Source: a virus. From it: 60,833 bases of DNA. The notes below the pieces were generated by a model. It did no database searches, was not told the DNA's origin, and was given only the letters and a program-made list of their open reading frames with translations. Below, one piece after another: positions 1 through 9,388 of the stretch (position 1 is its first letter; each line of letters opens with the position of its first letter). The stretch is from positions 1 through 60,833 of the IMG/VR virus record IMGVR_UViG_3300025096_003142, one strand, 5' to 3'. The position numbers were made by a program, and so were the translations under genes.

Positions 1-36
1 ATCAAAAAATCTTTCTACTTTATATCTTCTGCTCAT
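1..36 (-). CDS. partial CDS, N-terminus only, hypothetical
   Basis: A minus-strand ATG at 36-34 opens a frame that stays open to the window edge; the first residues read MSRRYKVERFFD. It follows an AT-rich leader directly after the U tract of the terminator-like element at 49-125. Too short to name a function; the rest of the gene lies outside the window. Confidence 0.55.
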   Translation of the reverse strand, partial: MSRRYKVERFFD

Positions 37-48
37 AATTAATATATT

Positions 49-125
49 AAAAAAAGTGACTATTCTGAGGTTTTGCTATTGTATCTTCCTACCTGGTAGG
101 TGCAATTGAACTACGCCGGTCACTC
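49..125 (-). terminator. terminator-like element with structured insert (element 1)
   Basis: On the minus strand a 6-bp outer stem (AGTGAC at 124-119 with GTCACT at 60-55) is followed by seven U. Between the arms lies about 58 nt containing a hairpin CCTAC-CAG-GTAGG (100-88). The core from 102 to 81 matches the core of the element at 8102-8156 (CACCTA...TAGGAAG..AC). It lies after the stop codon of the 65-aa gene. Intrinsic termination is inferred; the role of the insert is unknown. It is not a recognisable tRNA. Confidence 0.5.
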
Positions 126-149
126 AACGGTATACGCATTATCATTTTT

Positions 150-347
150 TTATTTTTTATTGTAAGTAAACCATATTTTATTTTCTCCCCAACAATTTCT
201 TTTAACCTTAACGGTATAGTCTTTAAAAGATCTTACTTCATCTGCAAAGTCAACAAATGACATTTGATCTTCTGGATGTGCCTTGTTATTCCATTCTCTC
301 CATTCATCTTTTAACTCATTCTCTAAATTAAATTTCAATTTCTTCAT
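150..347 (-). CDS. hypothetical small protein, 65 aa
   Basis: A 65-residue charged protein beginning MKKLKFNLENELKDEW, with no signal peptide or membrane segment. It is the last gene of a run of small genes (851 down to 150) and is followed by terminator-like element 1. I do not recognise a family; proteins like this are typical of phage early/accessory clusters. The start is the only ATG that keeps the 10-nt spacing to the upstream gene. Confidence 0.7.
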   Translation of the reverse strand: MKKLKFNLENELKDEWREWNNKAHPEDQMSFVDFADEVRSFKDYTVKVKRNCWGENKIWFTYNKK

Positions 348-357
348 GTCTCTTTTT

Positions 358-552
358 TTATTTAAACTTCTTTAATTGACATTCTGCTAATTTATTTTGC
401 AAACCATCTATTATTTTTTGATGAGATTCTGCGGTAAGACCCCAAATCTTTTTATATTCCGTTTTATTTAAATCGTCAATAGCTTGTATATGCCATTGGA
501 TTGATCTTCTAAGATATTCTATCCCTTCTTTTGTATACACTTTATCAATCAT
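358..552 (-). CDS. hypothetical small protein, 64 aa
   Basis: A 64-residue, mostly helical, lysine- and glutamine-rich protein (MIDKVYTKEGIEYLRRSIQW...). Its start overlaps the stop of the upstream 100-aa gene by 4 nt, which suggests translational coupling. No family recognised. Confidence 0.7.
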   Translation of the reverse strand: MIDKVYTKEGIEYLRRSIQWHIQAIDDLNKTEYKKIWGLTAESHQKIIDGLQNKLAECQLKKFK

Positions 553-851
553 GATGCTACTGGTTTTGAATTGTCATTAACTATGCGATCTACTACCTCT
601 GTGCTTATTGCAAAATGTATTGCTTCACCACAAAAATCACTATATCCTTCAATGTCCATGTCTATGGTACCATCTGGTGTTATTAGATGAACTATTGCTG
701 AGCCGGTAGGCCCAAACTGATCATATTGCCATTCAACAATATTATTGCCATCTAAGTCAATAGTTCCTTTTGCAAATGTTGACTCATGAATATACGTATA
801 CTCATCTCGATTAAATTGCACTTCCGTAATGTCTATCTTGAATTTTTCCAT
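549..851 (-). CDS. hypothetical protein, 100 aa
   Basis: A 100-residue acidic protein, probably beta-rich (MEKFKIDITEVQFNRDEY...). It is the first gene of the short operon 851-150 and has a TAGGAT-N17-TATATT promoter immediately upstream at 861-894. No function recognised. Confidence 0.75.
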   Translation of the reverse strand: MEKFKIDITEVQFNRDEYTYIHESTFAKGTIDLDGNNIVEWQYDQFGPTGSAIVHLITPDGTIDMDIEGYSDFCGEAIHFAISTEVVDRIVNDNSKPVAS

Positions 852-860
852 CTCTTTTTT

Positions 861-894
861 TTATTAATATAAGGATAATATTTCACAAATCCTA
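861..894 (-). promoter_or_regulatory. candidate promoter TAGGAT-N17-TATATT
   Basis: On the minus strand TAGGAT (894-889) is separated by exactly 17 nt from TATATT, about 10 nt before the start of the gene at 851. It is one of seven intergenic sites in this window with the same two boxes and the same spacing. Confidence 0.6.
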
Positions 895-912
895 ATTTTT
901 ACGCAACTTTTT

Positions 913-1287
913 TTACTTTATTTTGCGATTAGCTTCTGCAATAATAATTTGATTACATCTTCTCAATTCATCTTTAATGAACCGTTTCATGGTGCGAGTT
1001 GGTTGTGGATACATTTTAGTGCAATTGCTATATTTTAAATGATATTCAAACACAAACTGTTCAGTGGTCATATGATATCGGTCTGGTAGGTACCTGTTAA
1101 CTTCCCGTACGTACATGTAAACTATATTGAAAGGATTATCCATTTTACACACTGTCATGATGTTACGTCTTACGTATGGCTTGTACATACGTACTATGAT
1201 CCTTCTTACTAACTTTCTGCCTAACCAATTAATTGGATGTAACTTTATATTAAAAGATACTCCTTTGAGGATTCTAAATACTATCAT
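913..1287 (-). CDS. hypothetical basic protein, 124 aa
   Basis: A 124-residue, strongly basic protein with many Arg and Lys residues. The N-terminal part is moderately hydrophobic, but there is no clear membrane helix. It is separated by 3 nt from the upstream 161-aa gene, so probably co-transcribed with it. No domain recognised; a nucleic-acid-binding role is possible on charge alone. Confidence 0.65.
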   Translation of the reverse strand: MIVFRILKGVSFNIKLHPINWLGRKLVRRIIVRMYKPYVRRNIMTVCKMDNPFNIVYMYVREVNRYLPDRYHMTTEQFVFEYHLKYSNCTKMYPQPTRTMKRFIKDELRRCNQIIIAEANRKIK

Positions 1288-1290
1288 ATA

Positions 1291-1776
1291 TTATTCACTG
1301 TAATAAATCTTATTTTTATTTAATGTTTCTCTACATTCTGAAATAAATTTAGTTATGTATATCTCAGCTTTAGTTTTATCATCTATTTTTAATAATTGAA
1401 TTGCATAATATAATGGTCCAGCTTCTGAGTGATAATTAACACTTTCAAAGCTATCATATAGTTTTTGTAAACTTTCTGTTCCCATAGCTACAGATGATTT
1501 GCTTCCAAATTCTAACATTCCATCATAGTCAAAGTCTTTTGACCATGTATCTCCTAGTTTATATGTAGTTGTATTCATTCTTTCTTGTTTGTTTTTAACA
1601 CTTAACTTATATGCCATCATGACATCAATAAACATATCTTGCTCTTCTTTTGTAAAGCTGTCAATCTGTTTATCTAATTTTTCTTTTAAACCTTTCGGAT
1701 ATTCTGCACCATACTCATCAAATACATTGAGAGATAATTGCAAATCCGCTACATCAAATATTTTGTCTAAGTCCAT
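1291..1776 (-). CDS. hypothetical protein, 161 aa (start reassigned)
   Basis: An acidic helical protein of unknown function. The frame is open from 1803, but the better start is the ATG at 1776 (MDLDKIFDVADLQL). It follows an A/G-rich stretch, and the longer form would overlap the small membrane-protein gene ending at 1800. No conserved motif recognised. It lies between two small phage genes and is probably co-transcribed with them. Confidence 0.7.
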   Translation of the reverse strand: MDLDKIFDVADLQLSLNVFDEYGAEYPKGLKEKLDKQIDSFTKEEQDMFIDVMMAYKLSVKNKQERMNTTTYKLGDTWSKDFDYDGMLEFGSKSSVAMGTESLQKLYDSFESVNYHSEAGPLYYAIQLLKIDDKTKAEIYITKFISECRETLNKNKIYYSE

Positions 1777-1799
1777 CTTTTCTCTTTTTATAATAAATA

Positions 1800-1940
1800 T
1801 CAATCTTTTAATAATTGTCGAGTATCCTTCTTTTTCCTTTTCTTTAAGATATTAAATATCTTGCGTTCTATATTATAATTCAAAATGCCTACTGTAAGTA
1901 TACCTACTAACAAGACTACTATAATTATACAACTTGCCAT
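1800..1940 (-). CDS. small single-pass membrane protein, 46 aa
   Basis: A short gene on the minus strand from the ATG at 1940 to a TGA at 1802-1800. It encodes 46 residues: MASC, then a hydrophobic helix of about 20 residues (IIIVVLLVGILTVGIL), then a basic tail rich in Lys/Arg. The layout fits a type I/III single-span membrane peptide with a cytoplasmic basic tail. It fills an otherwise empty 138-nt gap and abuts both neighbours. Function unknown; small phage membrane peptides often act in lysis or exclusion, but nothing here proves that. Confidence 0.6.
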   Translation of the reverse strand: MASCIIIVVLLVGILTVGILNYNIERKIFNILKKRKKKDTRQLLKD

Positions 1941-1941
1941 A

Positions 1942-2322
1942 TTATAATCCTATAAACTCTTCTTCTAACTCTAATTCTAACTCTTCAGCTATTTCTTTCA
2001 AACGATAAAATGGAGCATCTTCTAATGTATCTTCAACTTCTTCAGTTACGTCTTTTATTTCAAATCCGCACCCGTAATTGATAATAGTAACTGCTTCTTG
2101 TATCTCTTGCATTGTCTGATTTGCATTTATCCAATCAGAATCATCAAACAACATACCTTGCTGGTCTTCTTCTAAATTATCTAAAAAATCTTTTTCTGCT
2201 TCTTGATATGAGATCTCCCATCTATCTCGAACTTCATTTACAACTGTTTCTTTAACCTCTTCATTGTGAGCATACATTTCTTTGCTCCAAGGCTTTACAA
2301 CTTTAATTCCGTATTTTATCAT
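1942..2322 (-). CDS. hypothetical acidic protein, 126 aa
   Basis: A 126-residue protein, very rich in Glu and Asp, with two tryptophans near positions 11 and 34 and a C-terminal run of alternating Leu/Glu (residues about 105-123) that should form an amphipathic helix. It is the first gene after the promoter at 2341-2373. High acidity suggests a DNA-mimic or adaptor role, but this is speculation; no family recognised. Confidence 0.75.
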   Translation of the reverse strand: MIKYGIKVVKPWSKEMYAHNEEVKETVVNEVRDRWEISYQEAEKDFLDNLEEDQQGMLFDDSDWINANQTMQEIQEAVTIINYGCGFEIKDVTEEVEDTLEDAPFYRLKEIAEELELELEEEFIGL

Positions 2323-2340
2323 AACTCTTTCTTTTTATAT

Positions 2341-2373
2341 TTTAATAATAAGAAAAAAATATGAAATATCCAA
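2341..2373 (-). promoter_or_regulatory. candidate promoter TTGGAT-N17-TATTAT
   Basis: Minus-strand TTGGAT (2373-2368), 17 nt, then TATTAT; the downstream start codon is at 2322. It lies directly beyond the stop codon of the M23 peptidase gene, so it starts a new transcription unit. Confidence 0.65.
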
Positions 2374-2375
2374 GT

Positions 2376-2945
2376 TTATTTTAAATTTATATAGATAAAG
2401 TTTACAGGATTTTGATGTTGATCTGTATATGTTATTTCATAATGTAAATGTGGGCCGGTACTTTTTCCTGTGCTACCAACCATTCCTATAGGAAAATGAT
2501 CTGTGATATATGTCCCTTCTGTAACAAAATATTTACTCATATGAGCGTATAATGATTTGTAACCATTCATATGATCAATTATAATACATTTACCATAGCC
2601 ATTATTCCATTCAGCACATTCAATTATTCCAGCTCCTGTGCTGTATATGGTATCTTTAATAGTTCCTTTAAGATCTATGCCTTCATGGTTAGCCCATTTA
2701 TGTGTAATTGGGTCGCGTCTATTTCCGAATTTACTTTTTAATATTGTAAACTTTAAAGGCGAACCTATAGGTAAATGTTTCCATATATATTTTCTAGTAG
2801 AATCTATGTAATGTAATTGTTTATTGATCTTAGTAATGTATTGATTTTGATATTCAATTTGATCATGTAGTTGTTTATTTTCAATTCTAACATGTTGTAT
2901 AATGAGTGTAAGAAATACACATATTGATATTAAAAGTGTTTTCAT
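2376..2945 (-). CDS. M23 (LytM-type) peptidoglycan endopeptidase, 189 aa
   Basis: Membrane-anchored or secreted zinc peptidase expected to cut peptide cross-links in the cell wall. Residues 3-17 are a hydrophobic N-terminal segment, residues about 20-50 look like a coiled coil, and the catalytic domain is residues 70-185. Zinc ligands and catalytic residues are visible: H87 and D91 (NHEGID), H135, and H166/H168 (GPHLHYE). The start overlaps the end of the upstream 160-aa gene by 4 nt (ATGA). With the periplasmic 160-aa protein it could act in host lysis or envelope remodelling. The domain call is firm; whether it is virion-borne or a lysis enzyme is open. Confidence 0.88.
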   Translation of the reverse strand: MKTLLISICVFLTLIIQHVRIENKQLHDQIEYQNQYITKINKQLHYIDSTRKYIWKHLPIGSPLKFTILKSKFGNRRDPITHKWANHEGIDLKGTIKDTIYSTGAGIIECAEWNNGYGKCIIIDHMNGYKSLYAHMSKYFVTEGTYITDHFPIGMVGSTGKSTGPHLHYEITYTDQHQNPVNFIYINLK

Positions 2946-3424
2946 TTGTTTCGCATTAAATATTGAGTATGTACTTTTTTAGATACCTCTCCTTTAATCA
3001 TATGCTCATATGGATCATACCACCATACAATAAATGATATATCATCCCAAACTGGTTGTACGAATATAAAGTATTTAACAATAACTTCTTCTACTTCAAG
3101 GCCTAATGTATTTTGTGGTATTGCACATACGTGCCAAAGGGTATCTGGATGTCCGGCGATATGAAATATTTTAGATTCTGAAATTAATTGTCCTCGAACC
3201 CAAAATTGTACTATACTATCTTGTAAATTAAATAAGTATTCTCCAAATGCCTTTTTCTTTTTTAAGAATAATGTACTAGTATCACTTAATGTTTCTACTA
3301 GGCCGTCTGTGTGGTAATTAAAAAATGGTTGATAATCATTTGGAGATACAAATATTCCATGAGGCACTTGTGCTGAATATATATTACATGTTAATAATGT
3401 TATAACAAATAATAATATCTTCAT
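2942..3424 (-). CDS. exported protein of unknown function, 160 aa
   Basis: Residues 1-19 form a Sec signal peptide (MKILLFVITLLTCNIYSAQ) with a typical Bacteroidota cleavage region ending S-A-Q. The mature part is beta-rich and aromatic, with no recognised domain. It lies just downstream of groEL (45-nt gap) and overlaps the M23 peptidase start by 4 nt, so a shared envelope role is likely. Confidence 0.75.
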   Translation of the reverse strand: MKILLFVITLLTCNIYSAQVPHGIFVSPNDYQPFFNYHTDGLVETLSDTSTLFLKKKKAFGEYLFNLQDSIVQFWVRGQLISESKIFHIAGHPDTLWHVCAIPQNTLGLEVEEVIVKYFIFVQPVWDDISFIVWWYDPYEHMIKGEVSKKVHTQYLMRNK

Positions 3425-3468
3425 AAGTAGCCTTTGTATATTAATAAATATGTCTTACATATATATTA

Positions 3469-5100
<1,632 letters not shown>

Positions 5101-5316
5101 TTACCTATATAATATTACGTGTTCTCCAAAATATTTATCAAATGTCTGAACTAATTCTTCATAGTTTCCAGACGTCATTTGTTCTTTGATCATTTCATCA
5201 TCATAACCAAATTGTCTTGCTAATTTCATAGCTGTTCCAATCAATACAAATGCATTGCCTTCGGGTCCTGTTAGATCCATTTCGATCTGAGATTGTTTAG
5301 ATTTTTTCTTTATCAT
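5101..5316 (-). CDS. conserved small phage protein, 71 aa
   Basis: A 71-residue protein with a basic N-terminus (MIKKKSKQSQ) followed by an acidic helical domain (MDLTGPEGNAFVLIG...). From memory, similar small proteins occur in T4-like marine phages, but no function is known. It lies 3 nt upstream of groEL, and its start overlaps the preceding gene by 20 nt. Confidence 0.75.
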   Translation of the reverse strand: MIKKKSKQSQIEMDLTGPEGNAFVLIGTAMKLARQFGYDDEMIKEQMTSGNYEELVQTFDKYFGEHVILYR

Positions 5317-5536
5317 TTTGTTTAACTTTAATTTCTATTATAGTTTTTATTCCAGAGTCTTTCATAATGTTATTAAGAATTACCCATTTATGTCTCATTT
5401 CGGCAGCAAAAGTTGATTCTGCTCCATATGTATTAACCATTTCCATATATTCATTCCAAAGATCATTTTCTTTTTCTCTAATGGTATAAATTAGATTTTC
5501 AATTTTTGTTTGACTACGATTTAATAGATTTAGCAT
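5297..5536 (-). CDS. hypothetical helical protein, 79 aa
   Basis: A 79-residue, mostly helical protein (MLNLLNRSQTKIENL...), with heptad-like spacing of hydrophobic residues in the first half and a lysine-rich C-terminus. No family recognised. It overlaps the next gene by 20 nt and belongs to the groEL-containing operon. Confidence 0.7.
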   Translation of the reverse strand: MLNLLNRSQTKIENLIYTIREKENDLWNEYMEMVNTYGAESTFAAEMRHKWVILNNIMKDSGIKTIIEIKVKQNDKEKI

Positions 5537-5543
5537 AATTTTA

Positions 5544-5834
5544 TTATTTTATTTCTTTATATATTATTTCATGAATTTTAACATTACAACATGAATCTTT
5601 TTGTATTTCTTGAAAAATGTAATACAATTGTTTATTTTCTTTTTCAATTAAAATATTTTTATTTGTTAATGTCCGGACTTCTGAGTCAAGTTCTATAACT
5701 CTATGAAACATTCCAATACATTCTTGTTCACATTTGTATTCTACCCAATGCCCTATTAATATAGTAGCCACACACACCACACATAATAGTGCCATTGTAA
5801 CTTTAAGTATTGTCCAACCTTTCTTTCTTGTCAT
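5544..5834 (-). CDS. single-span membrane protein with coiled coil, 96 aa
   Basis: Residues about 9-27 form one hydrophobic helix (ILKVTMALLCVVCVATILI), followed by a Cys-containing segment and a coiled-coil-like region (residues 40-75). The layout resembles an inner-membrane spanin-type or anchor protein, but no signature proves it. The start at 5834 overlaps the upstream gene by 32 nt; an in-frame ATG at 5795 would avoid the overlap but would cut into the membrane helix. Confidence 0.65.
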   Translation of the reverse strand: MTRKKGWTILKVTMALLCVVCVATILIGHWVEYKCEQECIGMFHRVIELDSEVRTLTNKNILIEKENKQLYYIFQEIQKDSCCNVKIHEIIYKEIK

Positions 5835-6045
5835 ATTCTATTTCTTCTATAACTTCTGCCTCTTCAATAGTCTGAACAAACATAATATGAGTCTCTGTTC
5901 TTAACACATGATCAACATGCATTATACCTGACACCCAATATCTAACTTTTTCTTTATTTATGTTGCCATTCTGATCTACGAAGTTATGAATTGGTTCTGA
6001 TCTTCGTAGATCATAATATTGGCCGTTATTCTTATATAAATTCAA
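5803..6045 (-). CDS. hypothetical protein, 80 aa
   Basis: An 80-residue protein with an aromatic N-terminus (MNLYKNNGQYYDLRR) and an acidic C-terminus. Its start overlaps the stop of the VWA protein gene by 4 nt (ATGA), so it is translationally coupled to it. No domain recognised. Confidence 0.7.
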   Translation of the reverse strand: MNLYKNNGQYYDLRRSEPIHNFVDQNGNINKEKVRYWVSGIMHVDHVLRTETHIMFVQTIEEAEVIEEIEYDKKERLDNT

Positions 6046-8024
6046 GATACATCCTCCATTTCTAAAAACTTTTCATTTAATGTCTTTGATACCTCTGTCA
6101 TATTCAATGGATTGATAAACTTTGCGCCTTCTCCATACATTGTGGTAAATGTTGCTTTACTCCAGCTAGATTCATATTCACATATAAAATAACTTAGTAT
6201 ATGAATACCTTGCTCTCTAAATCCATTGATGACTTTCTTAGTATAAATCTCTGGATCGTAATTAAAGTCTGCAACTCTGCTTGGTCCTCCGTCTGAGTAA
6301 TTAACAAATATACATTCGGCTCCCTTTGCGTCTTTTATTATATCTTGCTCGATGCTTTTAAAAGCTACTCCTTCTGGAGTGCAACCAAATGTGGTTAAGA
6401 ATTTAAAATATCTCTTAATATGAGACATCTTGTCATGAGCTGAATCATAAACATACATTGTTATGCAATTATCACTATGTCTACTACCTCCTATAGATGA
6501 TGTACCTCTTAAAGATATTTGTACTCGTATACCAGATGTCATTGATGCTGCTTGAGCTACTGCAACGGCTGATTTTAAAGCATTTACAAATCGATTACCA
6601 TTCATTGATCCTGATGCATCAATTGATATATGTATCATATAATCTTTATATTTGTCGGTAACTATTCGGTGAAATACATTAGTATTACCAAATCCTAACT
6701 GAGATAATAAACGTTTATCTATCTTACCAGTCTTAAGTCTTGTGGATTTCAATGTTCTATCAGTGTTTCTAACTTGTAACTTTCTGCCTAATTGTTTGCC
6801 TAATATAATTCCGCTGATTATCGCGCGTTGATGAAAATCATTTATTCTTTCAGATCTAAACTCATTTGCAGTTCCGTTTATATAGTCTATTGAACCATAT
6901 ATAAATAAATCATCCAAACTACAAATAACTTGATCATTAATTTTCTTTATAACGGTAGCTCGTGTCGATCTCATATCGCCACCATATTGACATTTATCTA
7001 TTTCAACTTCTCGGCTTTCGGTACCAGACTCTTCTAAGGCTTTAACTATTTTGCCTTGAGACTTTGACAATCGGCCGGTCTTTTTAGCATCACCTTCAAG
7101 AAATTCTTTCTGCTGACGGATTGCTTTGTCTAATAAATGCTTTTGTCTTTCAGACATTCCATTAACATCAGGAGTAGGTGTTTTTTCTTCATCATTTTCA
7201 TCGTTATTATCGCCTTCACCTCTTCCGGAACAATTAGAACGATCATCTTGATCTTCCTCACATTGATCATCTTGATCTGAGTCTTCTTTTTCCTCTGGTA
7301 AACCTTCTTTAATAACTTTATATACATCGCATGCCAATCTTCCAGCATCAATAGTAGTCTTAAGTCTACCAATATTTTTAAGATCAATTATGTTCCATAT
7401 TTTTCTTAAATTTTCTAATGAATCTAACTGTCTATTGATATTAGTAAAATTAATAATATGAAACATATAGTCATCCATAGTTTCAGATGTCTTGTTGCCT
7501 TCACGCAATGCTTTATCAATAACTCTGCTATTGAAATATTTATCATACATTGCTTGATAATATACTCTGTAGCCAGGAGCTTTTTTGTATATTAAAAGAT
7601 CAATTCTTCTGTCTTCAATCCAATTTAATAGACTTTTGACTTCATTAAATTCTTCATATGTCATCTCCATTAGCGGATCTAATCCTTGCATTCTAACAAA
7701 ACTTTCCCAATCAGATTGTCTAATTAAATCAAAGTCTGTGTATGCAATATGAGAGCCTTCATGTAATGCTAATCCAACTGCAGGATCAAAATTCTTATCT
7801 TCAATCTTAGTTCCTATTACAACAGACTTACCATCTGTGTAACTATCATATCCTTGAAATGTAACTGGAATTTGTTCGCCGGTAACTATATTAACAAAGT
7901 TACTGATTGCTCGTCTAGCGGATGCTAACTTAGTAAGGTCTACTTTAGAAGATCCTTCTCTTTTAGATAAGTCAAAGTCATTGCCTAACCAAAATGAAGA
8001 ACCATAATTACTTGTAAAATTCAT
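6042..8024 (-). CDS. CobT/DUF2201-like VWA protein with HExxH domain, 660 aa
   Basis: Partner of the AAA+ ATPase encoded just upstream. Residues 1-240 form a metallopeptidase-like domain with H88-E89-G-S-H92 (HExxH). Residues about 240-290 are a very acidic low-complexity linker. Residues about 460-650 form a von Willebrand factor A domain with the metal-binding MIDAS motif D469-A-S471-G-S473 and a later NYSDGG loop. This order matches proteins paired with MoxR/CobS ATPases (CobT of cobalt chelatase; the putative metallopeptidase plus VWA family). No cobalamin gene is nearby, so cobalt chelation is unlikely and a chaperone-like remodelling role is more probable. The HExxH may or may not be catalytic. 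Confidence 0.85.
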   Translation of the reverse strand: MNFTSNYGSSFWLGNDFDLSKREGSSKVDLTKLASARRAISNFVNIVTGEQIPVTFQGYDSYTDGKSVVIGTKIEDKNFDPAVGLALHEGSHIAYTDFDLIRQSDWESFVRMQGLDPLMEMTYEEFNEVKSLLNWIEDRRIDLLIYKKAPGYRVYYQAMYDKYFNSRVIDKALREGNKTSETMDDYMFHIINFTNINRQLDSLENLRKIWNIIDLKNIGRLKTTIDAGRLACDVYKVIKEGLPEEKEDSDQDDQCEEDQDDRSNCSGRGEGDNNDENDEEKTPTPDVNGMSERQKHLLDKAIRQQKEFLEGDAKKTGRLSKSQGKIVKALEESGTESREVEIDKCQYGGDMRSTRATVIKKINDQVICSLDDLFIYGSIDYINGTANEFRSERINDFHQRAIISGIILGKQLGRKLQVRNTDRTLKSTRLKTGKIDKRLLSQLGFGNTNVFHRIVTDKYKDYMIHISIDASGSMNGNRFVNALKSAVAVAQAASMTSGIRVQISLRGTSSIGGSRHSDNCITMYVYDSAHDKMSHIKRYFKFLTTFGCTPEGVAFKSIEQDIIKDAKGAECIFVNYSDGGPSRVADFNYDPEIYTKKVINGFREQGIHILSYFICEYESSWSKATFTTMYGEGAKFINPLNMTEVSKTLNEKFLEMEDVS

Positions 8025-8046
8025 ATTCTCTTTTTTATTTATTTAT

Positions 8047-8079
8047 TTATAATATAAGGAAAAAATCAGTAATATCCAA
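8047..8079 (-). promoter_or_regulatory. candidate promoter TTGGAT-N17-TATATT
   Basis: Minus-strand TTGGAT (8079-8074), 17 nt, then TATATT, followed by an A/T-rich leader to the start at 8024. It lies just downstream of terminator-like element 2, giving the VWA gene its own promoter although it is paired with the ATPase gene. Confidence 0.65.
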
Positions 8080-8101
8080 CCAATACACTAACTTTTTTTT
8101 T

Positions 8102-8156
8102 AAAAAGATAAGGGTTACTCGTGCTTCCTAGTACTAGGTGTCTTTCACCCCTATCT
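8102..8156 (-). terminator. terminator-like element with structured insert (element 2)
   Basis: On the minus strand a 10-bp outer stem (AGATAGGGGT at 8156-8147 with ACCCTTATCT at 8115-8106, one G-U pair) is followed by U5. The insert holds a hairpin CCTAG-TA-CTAGG, and the 20-nt core at 8140-8121 matches the core of element 1. It lies after the stop of the AAA+ gene. Termination is inferred; the shared insert suggests a second role. Confidence 0.6.
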
Positions 8157-8174
8157 GAGCTATGAAAAAACTCT

Positions 8175-9311
8175 TTATGCATTAACTTCTTCTTCTACAG
8201 TTTCTGCATTAAATATATCTTCTTCTTTTGAATCCATATGCTTTTGAATAATCTGCTTAACAAATACTCTTTCTGAGTCTGCACCTCCTGATCCATCAAA
8301 GAATGGAATAATTGCAACCTCTGATGCTTCTTGCAAAGTAAATCCATCTGCCAATAATTCACATATTCTAACTGTCATACGAGTAGACACCATAGTTGAC
8401 AACTTGCCTTCTTCCGATCTCCATTCCTTTCTGGTACAGTCTGCAATGTCTGCTACTGCTGCAATAAGATTTGCTTCAATCTTTTTGCCAAATCTTTTTT
8501 CTAATAATGAAGTCTCTTGCTCTAAAGAAAGAATATCAACTTCAATAATCTCAAAACGATCCATCAATGCTCTGTCTAATACTCTAGTACTAGTATACTC
8601 TGTACCAATATTAGCAGTTGCTATAAACGATACACCTTGAGCAACTTTAATAACGGGAGCATTAAGATCTTCATCTAATCTCAAGTAACGCTGTCCTTCA
8701 TCTAATACAGTCATTAATATATTCCATGCTTCTGGATGCGCTCTAGATAATTCATCTAATAATATTATTGCATTCTCTGTCTGGATAGCCTTGACGAATG
8801 CTGACTCATTGAACATTGTCTCATTGTTCTTAAAATGCGTGTTACCAATCAAAGTAGCTCTAGGATCTTGTGTGCTACCTAAGTTAAAATAAAAGAATGG
8901 ACGCTTAATTGCGTTAGGCAAACATTTTGCTGCTTGTGTCTTACCACAACCTGCTGGTCCAACCATCATAATATTTTTACCTCGAGCAACTGATCTAATT
9001 AAATACTTCCATTTAATATCAGATATCTCTAACTCGGTAGGCTTAATATTATTAGAATTTTTAATTAATTGAATAACTGGATCTGCATCTATTGCTGCAG
9101 TATCGACGGTTTGTTCAACAATGATATCCGTTGGGTTTATTCTAGATGCCCTACCAGTATCTTTATCAAACTTCAATGCTTGACCATTGTCAAATGCAAT
9201 GTCTATAATACTAGTTCTAAATAACTTTGTGATGTTTTTGTTTGATGATGCGTCTCTTACGATCAACCTTCCATTATTTTTGGTAATGGTACCAAATACT
9301 ATTTTTTTCAT
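8175..9311 (-). CDS. MoxR/CobS-like AAA+ ATPase, 378 aa
   Basis: ATP-driven remodelling enzyme. Residues 1-80 are an unrecognised beta-rich N-terminal region. The AAA+ core follows, with Walker A GPAGCGKT (about residue 118) and Walker B AIILLDELSRA, then sensor/arginine-finger segments including LMDRFE. CobS-like ATPases are common in T4-like marine phages, and in cells MoxR proteins work with VWA proteins. Here the VWA partner is the next gene. Promoter at 9333-9365; element 2 follows the stop. Its client is unknown. Confidence 0.88.
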   Translation of the reverse strand: MKKIVFGTITKNNGRLIVRDASSNKNITKLFRTSIIDIAFDNGQALKFDKDTGRASRINPTDIIVEQTVDTAAIDADPVIQLIKNSNNIKPTELEISDIKWKYLIRSVARGKNIMMVGPAGCGKTQAAKCLPNAIKRPFFYFNLGSTQDPRATLIGNTHFKNNETMFNESAFVKAIQTENAIILLDELSRAHPEAWNILMTVLDEGQRYLRLDEDLNAPVIKVAQGVSFIATANIGTEYTSTRVLDRALMDRFEIIEVDILSLEQETSLLEKRFGKKIEANLIAAVADIADCTRKEWRSEEGKLSTMVSTRMTVRICELLADGFTLQEASEVAIIPFFDGSGGADSERVFVKQIIQKHMDSKEEDIFNAETVEEEVNA

Positions 9312-9332
9312 AACTCTTTATTTTTTATATAT

Positions 9333-9365
9333 TTATAATATAAGCAAAATAAATCGTAAATCCAA
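9333..9365 (-). promoter_or_regulatory. candidate promoter TTGGAT-N17-TATATT
   Basis: Minus-strand TTGGAT (9365-9360), 17 nt, then TATATT, then a leader of about 30 nt to the AAA+ gene start at 9311. The boxes are identical to those before the VWA gene. Confidence 0.65.
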
Positions 9366-9388
9366 ATTTTTAGTAAACTTTTTTTTTA

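Noticed and set aside
49-125. Element 1 as a degenerate tRNA (GTAGTTCAATTG resembles a D-arm)
   Set aside because: The following hairpin has a 3-nt loop and there is no acceptor pairing; the outer stem with a U tract explains the ends better.
5544-6045. The 96-aa membrane protein as an i-spanin
   Set aside because: It has one helix and a coiled coil, but no o-spanin lipoprotein overlaps or follows it and it lies far from the holin and lysin.
7130-7387. Minus-strand 85-aa frame inside the VWA gene
   Set aside because: It is an alternative frame across the acidic linker; the coding frame has HExxH and MIDAS motifs on both sides.
8102-8156. Element 2 as a hammerhead ribozyme (GAAA near a three-way pairing)
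   Set aside because: The CUGANGA core and the cleavage-site stem are not present.
6042-9311. Cobalt chelatase (cobalamin synthesis) for the CobS/CobT-like pair
   Set aside because: There is no CobN or other cobalamin gene, and the VWA protein has an HExxH domain that chelatase CobT does not need.
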